Below, one piece after another: positions 1 to 14,900 of a stretch of 64,000 nucleotides of DNA. Where the stretch lies: contig CM063502.1 in NCBI GenBank assembly GCA_032207245.1, forward strand, positions 112,993,199 through 113,057,198. Reading direction: 5' to 3'. The stretch's first letter is position 1. Each line of letters opens with the position of its first letter. Source of the stretch: Pardosa pseudoannulata (taxonomy: Eukaryota > Arthropoda > Arachnida > Araneae > Lycosidae). The notes below the pieces were generated by a model. That model worked only from the letters and a program-made list of their open reading frames with translations. It made no database searches and was not told the DNA's origin. A program made the position numbers and the translations under genes.

Positions 1-726
1 ACACCTTAATGTGGTGAGCCCTAAAGACTCTATCAGGAGGATTAAAAATGATATGTACACAGCGAGTGAACATGAGTGGGACAGAAGCATCTACCGCCAG
101 AGATATGGTGCGATTGATCTCCTTAATCAAATGCATCGTAAATGGATTTTCCACCGTCAGATTGATGTGTTGGTGGCTCGATGGCGTACTAAAACAATTC
201 AATGCAAGTACATATGGCACAAGCTGAATATGGCTCGTTCCCCCTTATGCGATCATTGCTCGGAAAACGACACTCCAGATCATATTTTACTTTACTGTGT
301 CAAGTTCCAGGCGCAGCGTCGTATGTTATTTAATTCACTCAACATATGCGGTAATCCTTCGTATGACTGTGTGATCAATTCAGCCACAAGCTCGTGGCGT
401 GGGCTGGTTGCCCTGGTATGTTTTACGTTTCGCTCCCTCGGTTGAGGGTAGTTTTTCTAGCGTTTCACTTTTGTCCCCGTTTGGTATGTTTCCCTGACGG
501 ATCTTTCTTTCTTTCATGTTATCTTCGTTGAATACTTCCCGTGTGGAATTTGTCGCCGTTTGGCTTTAATATCTGTTATCTACGTCTGTTTTCTCTCGCT
601 AGTGTATAGCGTTTTTCTTTTTGTGCTTCTTCCTCTATGGTTATGTCTGTAGAGATAAAGCCGGCCACGTGGCTGTAGCATATATCTCACAAATACTCTA
701 ATAATAATAATAATAATAATAATAAC
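1..726 (+). mobile_element. 3' end of a LINE (I-clade-like non-LTR retrotransposon), cut by the window edge
   Basis: The element enters from outside the window, so its 5' part and its true length cannot be seen. It consists of the end of an ORF2-like coding region (to 445), about 250 bp of 3' UTR, and a terminal run of TAA trinucleotides at about 699-726. Termini of TAA repeats rather than poly(A) are typical of the I clade (I factor and relatives), and this is the main basis for the clade call. The sequence after 726 looks unrelated. No target-site duplication can be tested because the 5' junction is missing. Confidence 0.75.
2..445 (+). CDS. C-terminal part of a LINE ORF2 polyprotein
   Basis: This frame is open from the window edge and ends in TGA at 443-445, giving about 147 residues with no stop. 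It carries the cysteine/histidine-rich tail found after the RT/RNase H regions of I, Jockey and R1-type LINEs, in the form P-L-C-x2-C, then D-T-P-D-H-I-L-x2-C (about residues 75-98). In the family, ORF2 supplies endonuclease, reverse transcriptase and often RNase H for target-primed insertion. None of these catalytic domains lies inside the window, so activity cannot be judged. The uninterrupted frame suggests a fairly young copy. The apparent start is only the first in-frame GTG and is not a real initiator. Confidence 0.7.
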   Translation, partial: HLNVVSPKDSIRRIKNDMYTASEHEWDRSIYRQRYGAIDLLNQMHRKWIFHRQIDVLVARWRTKTIQCKYIWHKLNMARSPLCDHCSENDTPDHILLYCVKFQAQRRMLFNSLNICGNPSYDCVINSATSSWRGLVALVCFTFRSLG

Positions 727-762
727 GTGGAGTAAAGTGTGTTTGTATATAAAGTGTATTGG

Positions 763-793
<31 letters not shown>

Positions 794-1673
794 TGAGTAT
801 GACTGGCATAACGTAATAAATCCATTAAGGTAAAAATTTAAAGTTTAGTAGGTGATTAATGCTGTTATATCTAATGAGTGACAAATTTCATATTTTATGC
901 TGTAATTTTTTAAATTAGTTAAAAGTAATTAAAAAACATTACAACAACAATTATAACTGATGATTTTGCGATCTATGTATATATATATATATATATATAT
1001 AATTTTAATCGCTATTATAATCACATCATATGTTCTAAGATAGAAGGAAAATCTTTATTTTATAATACAAATTATTATTGTTTACGTTAGTAAATATATT
1101 TACAGAATATGTTGAAATTTATGAGTAAATATTGTTTTGTAGGTATGTCTCTTCATCAATACCTACCAAAAACTTGTCGCTTTATTTGTTTTGATTTGAT
1201 TTGTCCCGTGGAAAATTTAACTTGGTTCTAATGTATTCACTCACAAGTACACATACACACATATGCATACCTAAAAATATCTAATATATATCTATGTGGT
1301 TAGTATAATTTCGTGCATAAGAATTATAATTTTACTTAATGATATATTTTATAATTTAAAATTCTGTAATATCATCCAAAATCTTGTTATTTATATAATT
1401 ACTGTATGCTGATTACTATTGTCTGTATTATGATATATACAGAAAATTTTTAGTTTTTAGAACATAACATACATTTCTTGTAACTTTTAATGGTATTATT
1501 TTATAAATATGACAGTTATTCATTGTTACTATGTTTTACTTTTAGGGAATTATAAACTTTATATTCAAGCCATAACTTTGCTGTATTGCCTCCTAATTCT
1601 ACTCTGTTAATGGAATGAGGTTATCCTCACTTTGAATAAGAAATCTCTAACTAAGAAGTTTTTCATCATCACT
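727..1673. other. Upstream region of the FDXACB1-like gene
   Basis: No coding exon is visible. The stretch contains an A-run at about 769-793, a short (TA)n at about 977-1001 and otherwise featureless AT-rich sequence. The promoter and 5' UTR of the gene starting at 1674 must lie here or further upstream. I see no reliable TATA box or initiator and do not call one. Confidence 0.5.
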
Positions 1674-1836
1674 ATGGATTCCTATACTCTGTTTGTAGGA
1701 GAAGGGGATTTTTCTTTTTCTGCTAATTATATCTTGAAAAGCAAAGTGTACAAAGAAAAAGTATTTGCATCTTGTTTGAATTTAAGTCCCTTAACAGAAA
1801 GACAGCAAAGTAACATCAAAATTATAGAAGAGAATG
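1674..1836 (+). CDS. FDXACB1: FDXACB1 exon 1
   Basis: Coding exon of 54 codons plus one base, ending AATG|GTAATT (phase 1). It encodes the start of the Rossmann-like methyltransferase domain with the VGEGDFSFS loop expected to contact S-adenosylmethionine. After the donor the frame runs into a stop at 1854-1856, as expected for read-through into an intron. Confidence 0.88.
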
Positions 1837-2270
1837 GTAATTTTAACACTTTATAGTTTTATTTCAAGAAATTGAATAATGTACTATTTTTATATTTTAT
1901 ATATACACACACACACATTTACTACCCATGTATATTAGAATTTTTCTTTTAATGCATTTTTGTGAGGTAGAGAGGCAGACGGATATTTTCCCCCTAGGCT
2001 TTTTTCTAATGGAGAGGAAAAGAAAAAAAGGTTTCTGTTTTTAAGGAAGTGTCTTTCCATGAAAGTATGGTCAGTATTATAGTCTGTTTACAAGAGGGTA
2101 TATGTACAGAAATTTTTTATAGGTATCTTTCAGTTTAACTTTAAGTTTCTTTGCTTTTAAGTTGTTGATACTTCCTGAAAACACTTCTGGGACTAACCTT
2201 TGAAGAAAAAAAAAGGAAATTAAAAAAAAATGCTAGACTAACATCAAAGTTAAGGGAGCTAAAGCAGCAT

Positions 2271-2346
<76 letters not shown>

Positions 2347-5300
2347 CCTTTTAAATTACTTGGTTTAAGCTAGAAAGATCAACTTAAATGACCTAGTTCT
2401 CTCATATTTTTTATTACCTTTAATCTAGTTAAAATGTGTCAGTAAAAGACATTTTATATTTTAAGTAATTTGCTTAATATATTTTAAGTAAAAGCTACCT
2501 AACTAAATAAAGCTAGTTAACTTAAAAATATACTCTAAATATATTTAAAAACCATATTTATGTAATTTTTTTAAAATTTTAACCTTAATATTTTTACATT
2601 AACATTTTTACATTATTAATGTTTATTAAATCATACTTACTATGAGTGATTATTAAATGTTGCTTAAAATTTATATGTGGATGAAAACTAGTTTTAAGAA
2701 AGGGAGATAGTAACAACATTTGATTTTGTTGTAAATATATATTTTTATATTTATATTTAATATTTTAATTGTATCTGTCGTATAATTTTTTACCATATGA
2801 GTTGTTAAAAGTTTAGACAATGAATTTCAAAAGATATGTTCCAGCATTTCTCAAAGGTATGAAGAGATTACTTGCAATTTTATTTATACATATAATTTTC
2901 TTTTTTAACTATATAAATAATATGCAGAATATATTATAAGGCATGTTTAAAAATTTCTGCTTTCCTTTTGTACATAGTCTCATATTTAAAAAAAAAAATT
3001 TTCTTATTAGCAAAATTATGATTTTTTTCTCCTTTAGGAGGATTAGTGTATACAGATGTAGATGCAACTTGTCTTGAATTACATCCTGGAATAAATAAAT
3101 TTTACTTTTCTCAAATAATTTTTAATTTTCCCCATATTCCTGGAAAGATGAATATTCGAAATAATCGTCAACTTGTTCAACAATTTCTGATAAGGTCTAG
3201 TATTTTAATTTTATATTTCATTTCAATATTTTTATTTTAGATTGTATTAATGTTTTTTATGGTTAATAATTTTTAAAATTTAATTTTTCCAGTCTAGTCC
3301 TAGTCAGATCTGGTATGAAAAAATATGTATGGTATTATTTAAAACTATATGGCTTTCACTCTGCTAAACATTTTGAATAATATTAAATATTTTTCCAATA
3401 TATAAATATCAACCCATGCTGTAGCAAGCTTTATTAAATATAGAAATAGAAGAGGAAAAAAGTGTTCTAAAAATTAAGCATATGAAAACATTTATTTACT
3501 ACTAATATTAATAAGTTGTAAAAATTAGTTTTAAAATTATATAGTATGTAAAAAAGCACATTTAAATTATTGATTATTAAACAGACATTATTAAAAGAGC
3601 ATATAGGAAAATTACTTTTTAGTAACATATTAAAACGAACTGTTGGTTTAGAATTGCATCTCTGCAGGCTGCGTGTTGCTTCCTCCAGACCTTTAAAGAA
3701 GAATTGTCTACATTTTAAAGATCTGGACTGCTATTCAGAAAATAATATTTGCATTCAATTTCTTAAATAACTTAAAACTTTTTTGAGATATTAAATTGTC
3801 TATTTCTTTTTTGTAAAAATCCTATATTGAAGTAATTTTTTTTTATATATAGGTTTTGAATGATTTATTTTGTAAATACTTTTTAGATTTTTTTTTTTAA
3901 ATTTTATATGTGATTAAAAGTTGAATGTAATAGAATTAAACTATTTAATGAGTAATACAGATAGTAATAAAATTAAAAGCTTCACTCTGAGAAGTGAACT
4001 TCATTTGGGTTTACTCTCTTTCTCTTTCACTTTGGGTTCACTTTCTCAAAATTTTTTAAGGTAACTCATGAGATTCCTTTATTTATGTCTTCATTTTTAT
4101 TTAAAACTTTTAAAATCATAAATGGAGCACCTACTGTTGTGGAACTCTCCTATTATACTTTAACTTACACTATTACAAGATAAAAACAAATTTTCTTTTG
4201 GTCCCCATCTCTTCAGTCTCATTTAAAGCTTTCGCCATAAAAGCATTATAAAACAGTAAATTCCTTTTTCCCATCTATCGAACCTGAAGTAAAGCTCCTG
4301 GTGGGCTGATTTTGATAACTAATTTTATGCATTAAAAAAAAAATTCATATATTTTGCTCTTACTGCATGTTTTTTTTCGAGCATTTACACATGTCCATCT
4401 AATTATTTTTGTAAATTATTTAATTTTTCTCTGACAATTTTAAAGAACTCAACATCTGGGCTAGATATTACTTTAGGTATCTTGTGTATAAAAGCAATAT
4501 ATAACACTAATTTATATATGTGATGCTGACATGAAGAGATCATTTCTTGGTCTGTGTACTGCTCTAAATATGAAATTGTGCTATTAATGCTATTGATATA
4601 ACCAGTATTAAAACTGGCTATGTCAAAGTAGAGAATTTGAGCTTTATCTTCCAACCTCCAAACTTTTAGAATATTTCAAGCTGCTGTAACTTGTATCTAT
4701 CCTAAAATTTTTTAATTTTGACATCCTCAGCCTTTTTTTTTTTAATTAAAAATATCATTTTATTTTGTTAGATCAGAAATGTTAGACATTTACTGTCTGT
4801 TCTTACAGCTCTGAATACATGACATGTAATCATTATAACCCTATTTTTCTGTCACCCATAACTAAAACACATTCCCATATTTTTGATGGTGGTTTACCTT
4901 CTAGCTGCTCTTTTTAGATCTTTTATATCAGCTTAGATCTATTTTGAATATCAGAAGGTAATTTCATTATATCTACTTTTTCTGTGATGTGCCTTCATCA
5001 GTATTTTAAAAAATTTTTTGTCCCACCTTATCTTCAGACATATTTCTTCTCATAACAACTTCTATTTACTGAGGTTTGTCGAAAATTTGCCTGAACCACT
5101 GGTTGAAACTCATCTTTGGTAAGATGATTTGTGTTTTTTTTTTTACAGATACATAATACTAATTTTGTATTGTTTTATTTTAAAATATATCTAGATCTAC
5201 TCTTATTAAAATGTTATAAGAATTTATGTTTTAGATTCAAAATAATCTATTAGGCTATCTAAACAAACTTACATAACTCTCCATATGGTATATTTGTGTT

Positions 5301-8300
5301 CTATTCATCTTTCACCTTTTGATGCTGCATGACATTTTCCTTCAGTAACCAACTTATTAATGTCGCTACAAAAGAACTAATAGTTCATGTAATGAACACT
5401 TGAAAGATAGGTTAGGTGCATACTACCTGGTAATAGGGCATTCCAAAGTCAAATTAGAATATGTTTATTGCAGCATGAGTAAAGTTTAAGAAATTTTCAT
5501 CCCTTGGTCTCCTGAAAAGCTCTTCTCACAGTATAATCAGTCTTATATAGACAAGGCATATCTGAAATCACATATTTATGTTAAAATCCATTTTATATGT
5601 TCAGAAATTACTTGTAGTATAATATGGAAATTTTAAGAATTTTCTAAACATTTTTAATAGCTATCTTTCAATGAAAAGACTATTAATGATTAATTATTAT
5701 CAAACTATAATATTATTTGGATACATACATGGTACTCTGCATAATTGCATCTCTGTACCATCTATTGAATGCTATAATTTTTTTTAGTGCTGCTAAAATC
5801 TTAAAAGACACTGGTGCTATATATGTGACTCTGTGTCAAGGTCAAGGTGGAACAGAAATTGAAAAAGTAAAAAGAAAATGGTGTGATACATGGCAAATTG
5901 TTCGTCTTGCTGCATCTGCATCTTTGATTTTATATGAAATCAAGTGTTTTGATATAAAAGAATTTGAAACATACACATGCACTGGATTTAGGTAGTATAC
6001 CACTTTTTAATATATATTTATTACTTATTTTCCATATAAAGGAATTTTTAAAATGAATAACTTTAGTTGAGTCTTCATTTTTTTATGTAAGTTTTTATGT
6101 GAATGCTGAGCTGTGTGCTAAAATTTTTATGTTTATCGTCATACATTTAGAAAGTTAATCTAAAATATCTTTTTTTTAAATTAATATTGAGTAATGTTTC
6201 AGAAAATAGAATTGTTTTCATATGTTTGAAGATATTTCTCTAATAATGTATAGTTTTCATAAAATTATTTTTTGATTAGCATGAAATCTTCACTCTGTAT
6301 AAAGTATCTGAATTTCATATGAATGCTTGCTGATATTTCATGGTAATTTTAATGCATATTTTTGAAACAAGGGTACAGCCTAAATATTTTGCTTAATCTC
6401 TTGACTTGAGTATAAATAATTTATCTGTCATTTTGTAGGCCATCTTTGATTTTTTTTACAAGGGTTGATAGTTTTTCAGTCTCCACTGGACTTACAGAAA
6501 AATCAAGAGTAGGAAACAAAATGAATTCATTACCAAATTTATGTGCAAACATGGTTACTTTTTAGCATAACCACTTTGAAAATTCAGGCATTTATCTTAT
6601 TGGTAGATCAGGTTTCTGATTCCTACCTTTTAGAATGTTACTGCCCGTTATAACTTAGATTCATCAAACAAACTTGCAAAGTTCCTCATCACCAGAGAAG
6701 GTCATGGGAATAGCTTTTTAAAACTAAAAAGGTATTTTGATTCTTGAGTTTATGGAACTGGGGAATGCAGTTGATACAGAGGATTATTGTCAGACTTAAT
6801 GTTGCCTGCAAAGAGCCATTTAAAAAATTAAAGAAAAAGAAAGCTGACATCTGGAGTTTATGACAGTATCCAGGTTTGTGTAGGCTGTCATAGCTCTTGA
6901 CACAGTGATCTTTGAAACACCTGCAAGGTTGGATGTTCTGGATACGGATGCTCCAGTAAGGCAAGCACCAATTATAATGCCTCTTTTTATGTCACAGAGG
7001 TTAGACATAATCATGCTTTGTTAGGAATAGAATTTTCTGCTGAAACTATCATACAGTGAAATACTTGACTGATACCTTCCCTCTTGTTGCCACTAGGTGG
7101 CAGACTGTTGCAACACAAGGCAGCCATTTATTAGGCAGTTGATGGATGACTTTTTTAAATGAATATTCCTATTATTTTTGTCCTTTACCTGTATATTACT
7201 ATGATAAAAAAGTATTAGAAATGATGTCATAACACAAAAGGTATTAGTGTAGTAGCCAATATTTATTATGTCTTTTAAAAAACCCTCATGCAACAGCAAT
7301 GCAATTCTATCAATATTTCTTGAAATCTTCAAAACAGTTTTTAAAATTATTTTTATGAAAACTCTTTTGAGTTCACAAAGAATTTTCTTTTACTACATCA
7401 ATATACATAAAATAGGGACCTTAAATTGGTAGTTTCAAAGGTAAAAATAAGAAAATATCACACAGTCCCATATCAAGTCTATACTGAGCTTGTGGAGTCA
7501 TTGTTTAATTTTTTATGAAAAAATCTTGAATAATAGTTGTATTTGCCCATGCAATTATTAAAGATTCTGAGAAGTTATGTTACTAGAGGCAAAACACAGA
7601 AGTTTTTCTAATACATTCAGATCTTTTCTGATGAATTACCTCATATAGTTGCTGCATAACACTCAAATATATTGCACTGAGAGTTTCTTTAGTTTGTAGC
7701 ATTTCATAATGCACACCATCATAGCAATAAAAAGAAACAGTCATCTTTACCATAACTTTTGAGCATCCAGAGTGTAATCCACCTAAAATAGATTATCTCC
7801 TTTATTCAAACACATTATAACACTTAACAATACTTACTTTTAAATAAAAAAATCACTAAATGTTTTTTGTAACAATTTAAATATTTTTATTGCAAAAATT
7901 TCATTAAAAAAAAAAAAAAAAAAAAAAAAAATTAAATTCAAGTTCTTTGCTTAGTAACATTTGTAATTTTGGAATATCAACTGAATAGAAATCTTTATCT
8001 TATCAAAAATAATTTTATTTTCAATTAAAAATACAATACTGAGTGTTGTCAGATAAGTTAGAAAATTTTTAATAAAATTTTTCAAACAATTTTAGCATAT
8101 ATGTATATATGTATATACTAGACAACCAGACAGGATTTGTCCTGTTTTAATGCTATAAATTCGCATTAAAACAGATGTTGTCCTGTTTTAATGCTAAGAA
8201 AATTGTAAAATGCTTTTAAATAAATTATAAATTAGACTGTTTTAATGGAAAAGTAAGGAAAAAAATTATTTAAAAAATACTTGATGCCTCCACGCGTATA

Positions 8301-8589
8301 GTCATCACAAATATAGTTAGATTAAATTAAAATTTCCACATTGACTTATGGGGATTTGATCCGTGAACTTCTCATACTGAAGCCTGTTGCGCTGACCACT
8401 GTATCACAGATATGCTGGCATAGATACAGATTTCAGGCTGTATTATAATAATCTCAATAAGTGTGCAATTCTGGATTTTTAATAAGAAAAACATTTTCTA
8501 TTGGATCAAATTGTGAATATAACCCATTCTCAAATCAATTACATACACAAAATTTCATCAAAATCAGTCCACAAGCACATGGACAGAAG

Positions 8590-8661
<72 letters not shown>

Positions 8662-8915
8662 AATTCAACAAAATTAATCAACTGGTTATAATTAAATTTA
8701 GCATCTATTAATTTTAATTCTCCAGGCTTACATGGTAATGATTGAGCCTAAGTAATCTGCAGTCATGGCTCCATCACAAGGATGCAGCAAAGTCCAATGT
8801 CAAACTTAACTTTTATTTAAGACTTAGAAAAGGCATGTTTACTGAAAAGATGGTGGTTTTTTAATATAGGAGTTAGTAATTTTAGTTTAAGACTAAAGTA
8901 TTAAATTTTTACATT

Positions 8916-8983
<68 letters not shown>

Positions 8984-11900
8984 TTGTGTGTGTGCATGTA
9001 TTATGGCATTTCTGTTATTTTTTATCTTACTAGTATTTTCTGAATACTGTAAATAATAATTTTATATCACTTCATGTCTTTTAATTTAAAAAAAAATTAG
9101 CTGACTGTTACAGTCAAGTTTATTTGGGTTTTGGGAGTATAATATTCTGTGTTTTCACACAGTTGTTGCATTTTGCATTGGCTGAGTTTTATAAAAGTCG
9201 TCTTTAAACCGTCCGATATATTTTCATTTCTGATCAAAAATCAGTTAATTAAATACACCTACAAGAGTTAGGTTTTTAAAATGAATGCTGGTAATATTTA
9301 TGGTAAAGTTTAATGTTTTTTATAGTAGATTGAAGTAGTTTTTGTTACACATACAAATTTAAATAAATTTTTATTAGATAAACTATAGATTGCTTTAAAT
9401 AATTTATTATGTATCTTGATTTTGATAATTGCTTTACAATCTAAAATTTAAGAAAAATAATACAGCTTTTTTATACAGTTAAGCTTAAAAAATCTCCTCA
9501 AAATTATTCTTAAGTCGTAGTAGTAGATATATTTAAAGTTGTTTATTCTGGTTATAAATTGTTTATTAATTCAAAACTAATCACCAGTTTTTAAGATTTT
9601 CCTGGAAAAAAGGCAAGGTATATTTTATACTGATATGTAATTTAACTATAGATCACTGAGCTTAAATCGTTGTTACTCTATCACTAAACCAATCAACTGA
9701 TTAACTATAAGTTAAAAACAATTTCCTTATTATAATTTTTGAAATTTCAAACATATTAGTATAACATACAAGAAATTTTATATTTGTTTTAAATTTGAAA
9801 ATTTATAAAAATGAGCTTTTAAACTCTTTGTAGCTCTTGTGTGCTCTGTACAAATAGCTTTTTTGTATTTGTTATTTTAATTTATGTACTTTCTAATTTT
9901 ACATTTCATACTGGGAAAGAAAGTACAAATTTCTGAATTTGTTATTGCACTGTTAGTGATGCCTTTTGTTGTCATTTCAGTATTTAAAATACTTCTGAAA
10001 GTTTTACTCATTATCACTAAACATTTGACTCTTAGCAAATAACTGCATATTTAACAATGTAACAAGTATATAATGGAATTTATCATATTAGGCTAACTCA
10101 TTTTACTAGTTATAAAGATTCAGTAAGTGAAGTAGTGTGTGAATGCAGTGGGCATGTATTAAATTCACAAAATGCACAGAGGTAAGTAAATTTTATGACA
10201 GATGTTTACTGATCCAAGGTTAAGATTTTTTAACTGGTTCTTATGGAATAAATAGATGGATCAACTTTTATACTTCTCAGTATAGAATGTTTTAGACTAG
10301 TCTTTTTGTATTGAAACTTTTACAAATATTTGTTAAGTTTTTATTACATTTATGACTGAAACCAAGATAAATTCCTTTTTTTCCACATAATATGGTGATA
10401 CATTTTCTATTTGTCTTATTCTTTTAGAGGTCTACAGAAATCATTCAACACAAATGGAGCTCTAACACATATCTTCAAACGGGGCAAACTAGTTGAAGTA
10501 AGCTTTGACAATGTTAGAAGTAATGCCGGAATTACAGATATTTATCTTCAAAATTGCATACATCTCAACAAGTAAGCAATATTTTTTTACTAACTTACTG
10601 GATTGTGTTTAGTATTTAAAAATTTAAAGTATTTTTAAAGTTTTAAAATTTTGAATAGTCAATTTTCATTGTGATTAAGAAAATTAAGATTATTAATTTC
10701 CTTTTAAATGTAATAAAACAAACTAACTTATAAGAACTTTTGGTAGTGAATGTTTTTAAATCTGTGTTTTTCATTCTGATGGCAAGTAGCAAATTTTTTG
10801 TACATGGTGGAATAATGTATTAACCATAAGCATCTTTGGAGGAATTGTCTCAGTTTATTACACTTTCTAATATGACTTTTAATGTTTATTCTTTTTTTGA
10901 AAGATTTTTTAAAATTAACCTTAATTTCTAATAGATTCCTTAATTTCTAATGGTCACCGTATTTTCATATAGTATGTGAAAAATACCCAGGCTTATTTTA
11001 AAAACCTCTCAAAATTATTCAAGACATATGAGTTATTGCCATTGTAGCAGATACAGATTTTATGTTTTTAGTTATAGTTGATTTAATATTTAAGCTATTT
11101 TCTCATTGATATAAATAATTTACATAAAATTATTTATAGTTTTACAAACATTTTTTAAAATTTATTACTTATTTTATTTGAAGTTTTATTTGTATTAGTG
11201 ATACAGATAAGTTTTTACACATTTTCTTTGTTTGTTGGGCAGAAAGAGAACCATATTTTGGGTTCTACTCGTTTTACCAATAGGTTTGTCTGTTTGGTAT
11301 AAATACATTGTTAAAAATTAATTTTTGTAGATTGGATTATTCACTCTCCTATATAATAGAATTATGTATTGTGATAATTCTTTCAGAAACAGGCATCATA
11401 TTTTTCTTGTCTTATATTCCACTGACTACAAAACATCTACATCATGTGCTGCCATCAGATGGTGACTAAATGACTAGGGTATTTCTTTTTTATATCAAAG
11501 TATATGGGTTTGAATCCTACTACTGGCATGGATGTTTATAGTTATATGGAATGAGTTTTGAGCATTAGGTCCTGATCTAATTAGTTCTTCTATAGAAAAA
11601 AATTGATCACACAGTGCTCTAAACAAACTAAAGATTGTGTGCTGCAGCAGTCATTATATTGTTCTAAATTATTAATGTTCAGAGTTTAGGTGGCCTTTTA
11701 GAAGTATAATTAGCAACTTTTTCATATATAACATCTATTCTTTCTTCCCTCTTATAGCCAAAATTTACTATCTCTTATTTGTAATTTTCGTTATTAACTG
11801 TCTCAGTGTCATGATATGATATACTTAACCCTCTAAGTGGTTTGCATGCACATTTATGCCCAGCTAATGATGTTTTTAAAGTAGTGTGCACATACAATTT

Positions 11901-14900
11901 TTGACCTCCAAAAATGCTCTGAAAATGGAAGTAATATACATATGCCCCCCCTAGTGATATGAATAACTTCAATTTCATGAAATAAAAATAAAAATTTATT
12001 GAACTCCAACTCACATGAGTCATATACAGACAGTCACAACACATTGTGTTTTCCCAGTAGTTATAGGCACACCAGCTAATGACAGTCTGCCATGTCAACA
12101 TTTGCATACATTTGAATAACAACATAACTTTTATAAAAATAATTAAACATTGAAATTAAACCATAGCAATTTATAATATAAATAATAATGTTCATAAATT
12201 TATCAAAATAACATATATTTTATAAACATAAACAACCTAATTACATACTGATGTAACTTAAACCACTTGTTAGTAATACTTAATCCTGCAGGATTAGGTT
12301 GCAATGTAGCAACCTAATAATATCATTAAACAAAATATATACCTGGTTTCAGAAACAATAACTAACAGTATATTTTTGCCAGTTCTTATGTGCATCAACA
12401 TTTTGTGGTAAGAGGGCCCAGCTGTTTTTTTAGGTACTTCATCCTTTTTGACTGACATTTATTGATAGATACACCCCTATCCCCTGAGGTACAAAGACAC
12501 TGATGGTTTTCCATGGCTCTGTAAAACTCTATTTTGAAGTAATTTGTTATAGGTAACAGATATATCTCTAATTGCAGCACTTAAAATATCTAGGATTACA
12601 TTTCTTAAAAAATATAAATAAGTCTCTCAAAGAATATTTTTATCTGTACATTTAAAAATCATTATTTCTTATGGGATGATCTTTAAGACTTAATGAGTCC
12701 TATGTGTGTCAAAAATTAAGAATAACTTCTAAAACGTATGCTGTCAATTCTCATAATGCACACATAAAATACTTATATATTAATGTATAAAATTCTAATT
12801 TATTTTTCTTCTTATGAAACTAAAAAATTATCATTATAAGTCTTTGGAACTTTTTTCTAATTGGTTAAAAATAAAATATTTTTACTCAACTTTGGTGTGT
12901 TTGTTGCTAGATGTAAATTCTTATTTAGTATATCTGGTACTGATTTTGTACCACTTTAGTATATCTGATACCAATTCTGCATTTTGGATCTAAATATTCC
13001 GTACACACACACACACATATATATATATATATTAAAGATTTATTGAAATTAAAGCCTAATTTAAAAATATTTATTTAACAAATTTCCATTTCTTATCAAC
13101 ACAAGTGGGGGTTCAATGGTTAAGTTTGTATTGAAACTGTCTTTTTTTTTTTTTTTTTTTTTTTTGAATGCAAGAGTTAATTATGCTGGGAATTTTTATA
13201 TCCATGTCAGCAGCGGAATTCAAACCCTCAGATACCAGTGCCCTAAGACAGCACACTGCTATAACATAGTGCCTAGTATACCCTATACTGTTGTGTAAAA
13301 TATTTGGAAAATAGGTTGGTGTGAATTTCAAGGGTAACATTTTGTGGGAGGTGATAAAATCCCTACTCTTGAATATATAACATTCCTATTTATATAAATT
13401 ATATAAATAGGAATGGTCAATGTTTAGCAATAAATAAATAAATAAACAAATTAACATGTGTAAATTTTGATTAAATTGGTGTTTAATTTTGATTTATTAC
13501 TATTTTTCTCATACTCACGACTTAAGTGCCACCTAGATAATGTGTCCTCGCTCCAAATCAGGCCCTCTACTTATCAAAGGCTCAACAAAGGTTTTTTATT
13601 TTTAACTACAGGTTTTTTCAGTTGTATTCTAAAATAAAAAACAATCAGAATGTTTACTATAATACTAAAAAATAAAAAATTAAAAACCATCGAAAGGGTA
13701 CCATATTTTTTTAAACCATGTATTTTGTACTCAAAATCAATATCTGCAAGTATTAATCATCTGTTAAATCTTCAATATATTAATAGCTTTTTAGCTTAAA
13801 CCTCTGACAGGAAAAGGATAAAGGAAGTGATAATTAAAAAAGAGTATTCCAAATCTTACCAGATTTTCTTAAAATCTTAGTGGGGTCACAGTCAACTTTA
13901 GAGCTATAGCTTTTAAAGAAATACAAATGAGTCATCAATAGCATGATTCCATCCATAGGATTTGAGCCCTCTAATTCCCATTCAAAAGAGTAGTACTCTA
14001 CTCATTCAGTCATTATCCGGCATCATACCATATTATATTTTCACTCAAACTCAGAAAGTTTATGATAGTTTAGAATTGTGTACAAATGTTGACACAGATC
14101 AATACGATATAGATCCTGTAATACAGATTATTTTTATTTACAACTAGTTTACCAACTTTTTTACTTATCCTTAAAAATAGCTGTATAATACAGTAGGGAA
14201 AATGAATAGGACATAATATTTTATTGAAAGATATAAAGTAAATAATAACAAACAAAATAATTGTAAATTACAACTTACAGGAAATTTTCAATTTCTTAGA
14301 TATTTGTATAGAGATCTAACAGTATGCATGTAAGTAACATTTAATATGAACTAGTGAAATAATTAAACATAAATTGGCAGCATGCTGATAAAAAGGGATA
14401 GTCATATGCTTTAAGGAGAAGTGTTTATTCCAGTGCCCTCTATGTTTAATATAAGATGTATCTATGCAAACATTTTTTATATTCTTATTATTCTGTTGAT
14501 GAACTTCCAAGATAAAGCTTAGGGAAGAAATATAATTACATGCAATACAAGTGTTTTTTTTTAAACCTATGCTATGTGAATGATGAATGAGTAATACTTC
14601 AATTCTTTTTGTAAACATTTAAAAAATATTTTCATTTCTGCTTTTTTAAAAATAAATTAAAGAAGGTATATTTTTTGTCTTATACAGTTATCTTAAAACC
14701 AGGAAAAAACATATTTACAGTTAAGTACAAAATAAGTATGATATGCATTTTAGGGTAAAGCTAATCATGAAAGAGTATTTGAGCTTGTTTTGGTTTTAGT
14801 ATGCATTGTGTGTGCATTTATTTAGAGTGCAATTTTAAGAACATTCTCAGTGATTGAAAACAGATAAATTTTAGTGAAAAAGTCATCTAGGCTTTTATTT

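Larger units (their letters stand above)
5992..10427. other. FDXACB1 intron 3
   Basis: An intron of 4436 bp. It carries a minus-strand Tc1-like fragment (6843-7191), a minus-strand copy of a ~480-bp dispersed repeat with a tRNA-like core (about 8110-8592), a ~70-bp repeat block shared with 25.9 kb, an A-run at about 7905-7931, and AT/GT/AC microsatellites near 8593-8661 and 8915-9000. The stretch 9001-10427 shows nothing recognisable. Confidence 0.75.

Noticed and set aside
580..825. Minus-strand frame with poly-Phe and poly-Ile
   Set aside because: It is a reading of the A-run and TAA tail of the LINE 3' region, not a gene.
3570..3770. Open frame within FDXACB1 intron 2
   Set aside because: No domain, poor codon character, and skipping it gives a correct, conserved exon 2-3 junction.
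11775..12580. Two minus-strand frames in intron 4 after TTAACCCTCTAAGTGG
   Set aside because: I considered a TTAA-type element, but no matching inverted end or transposase motif was found.
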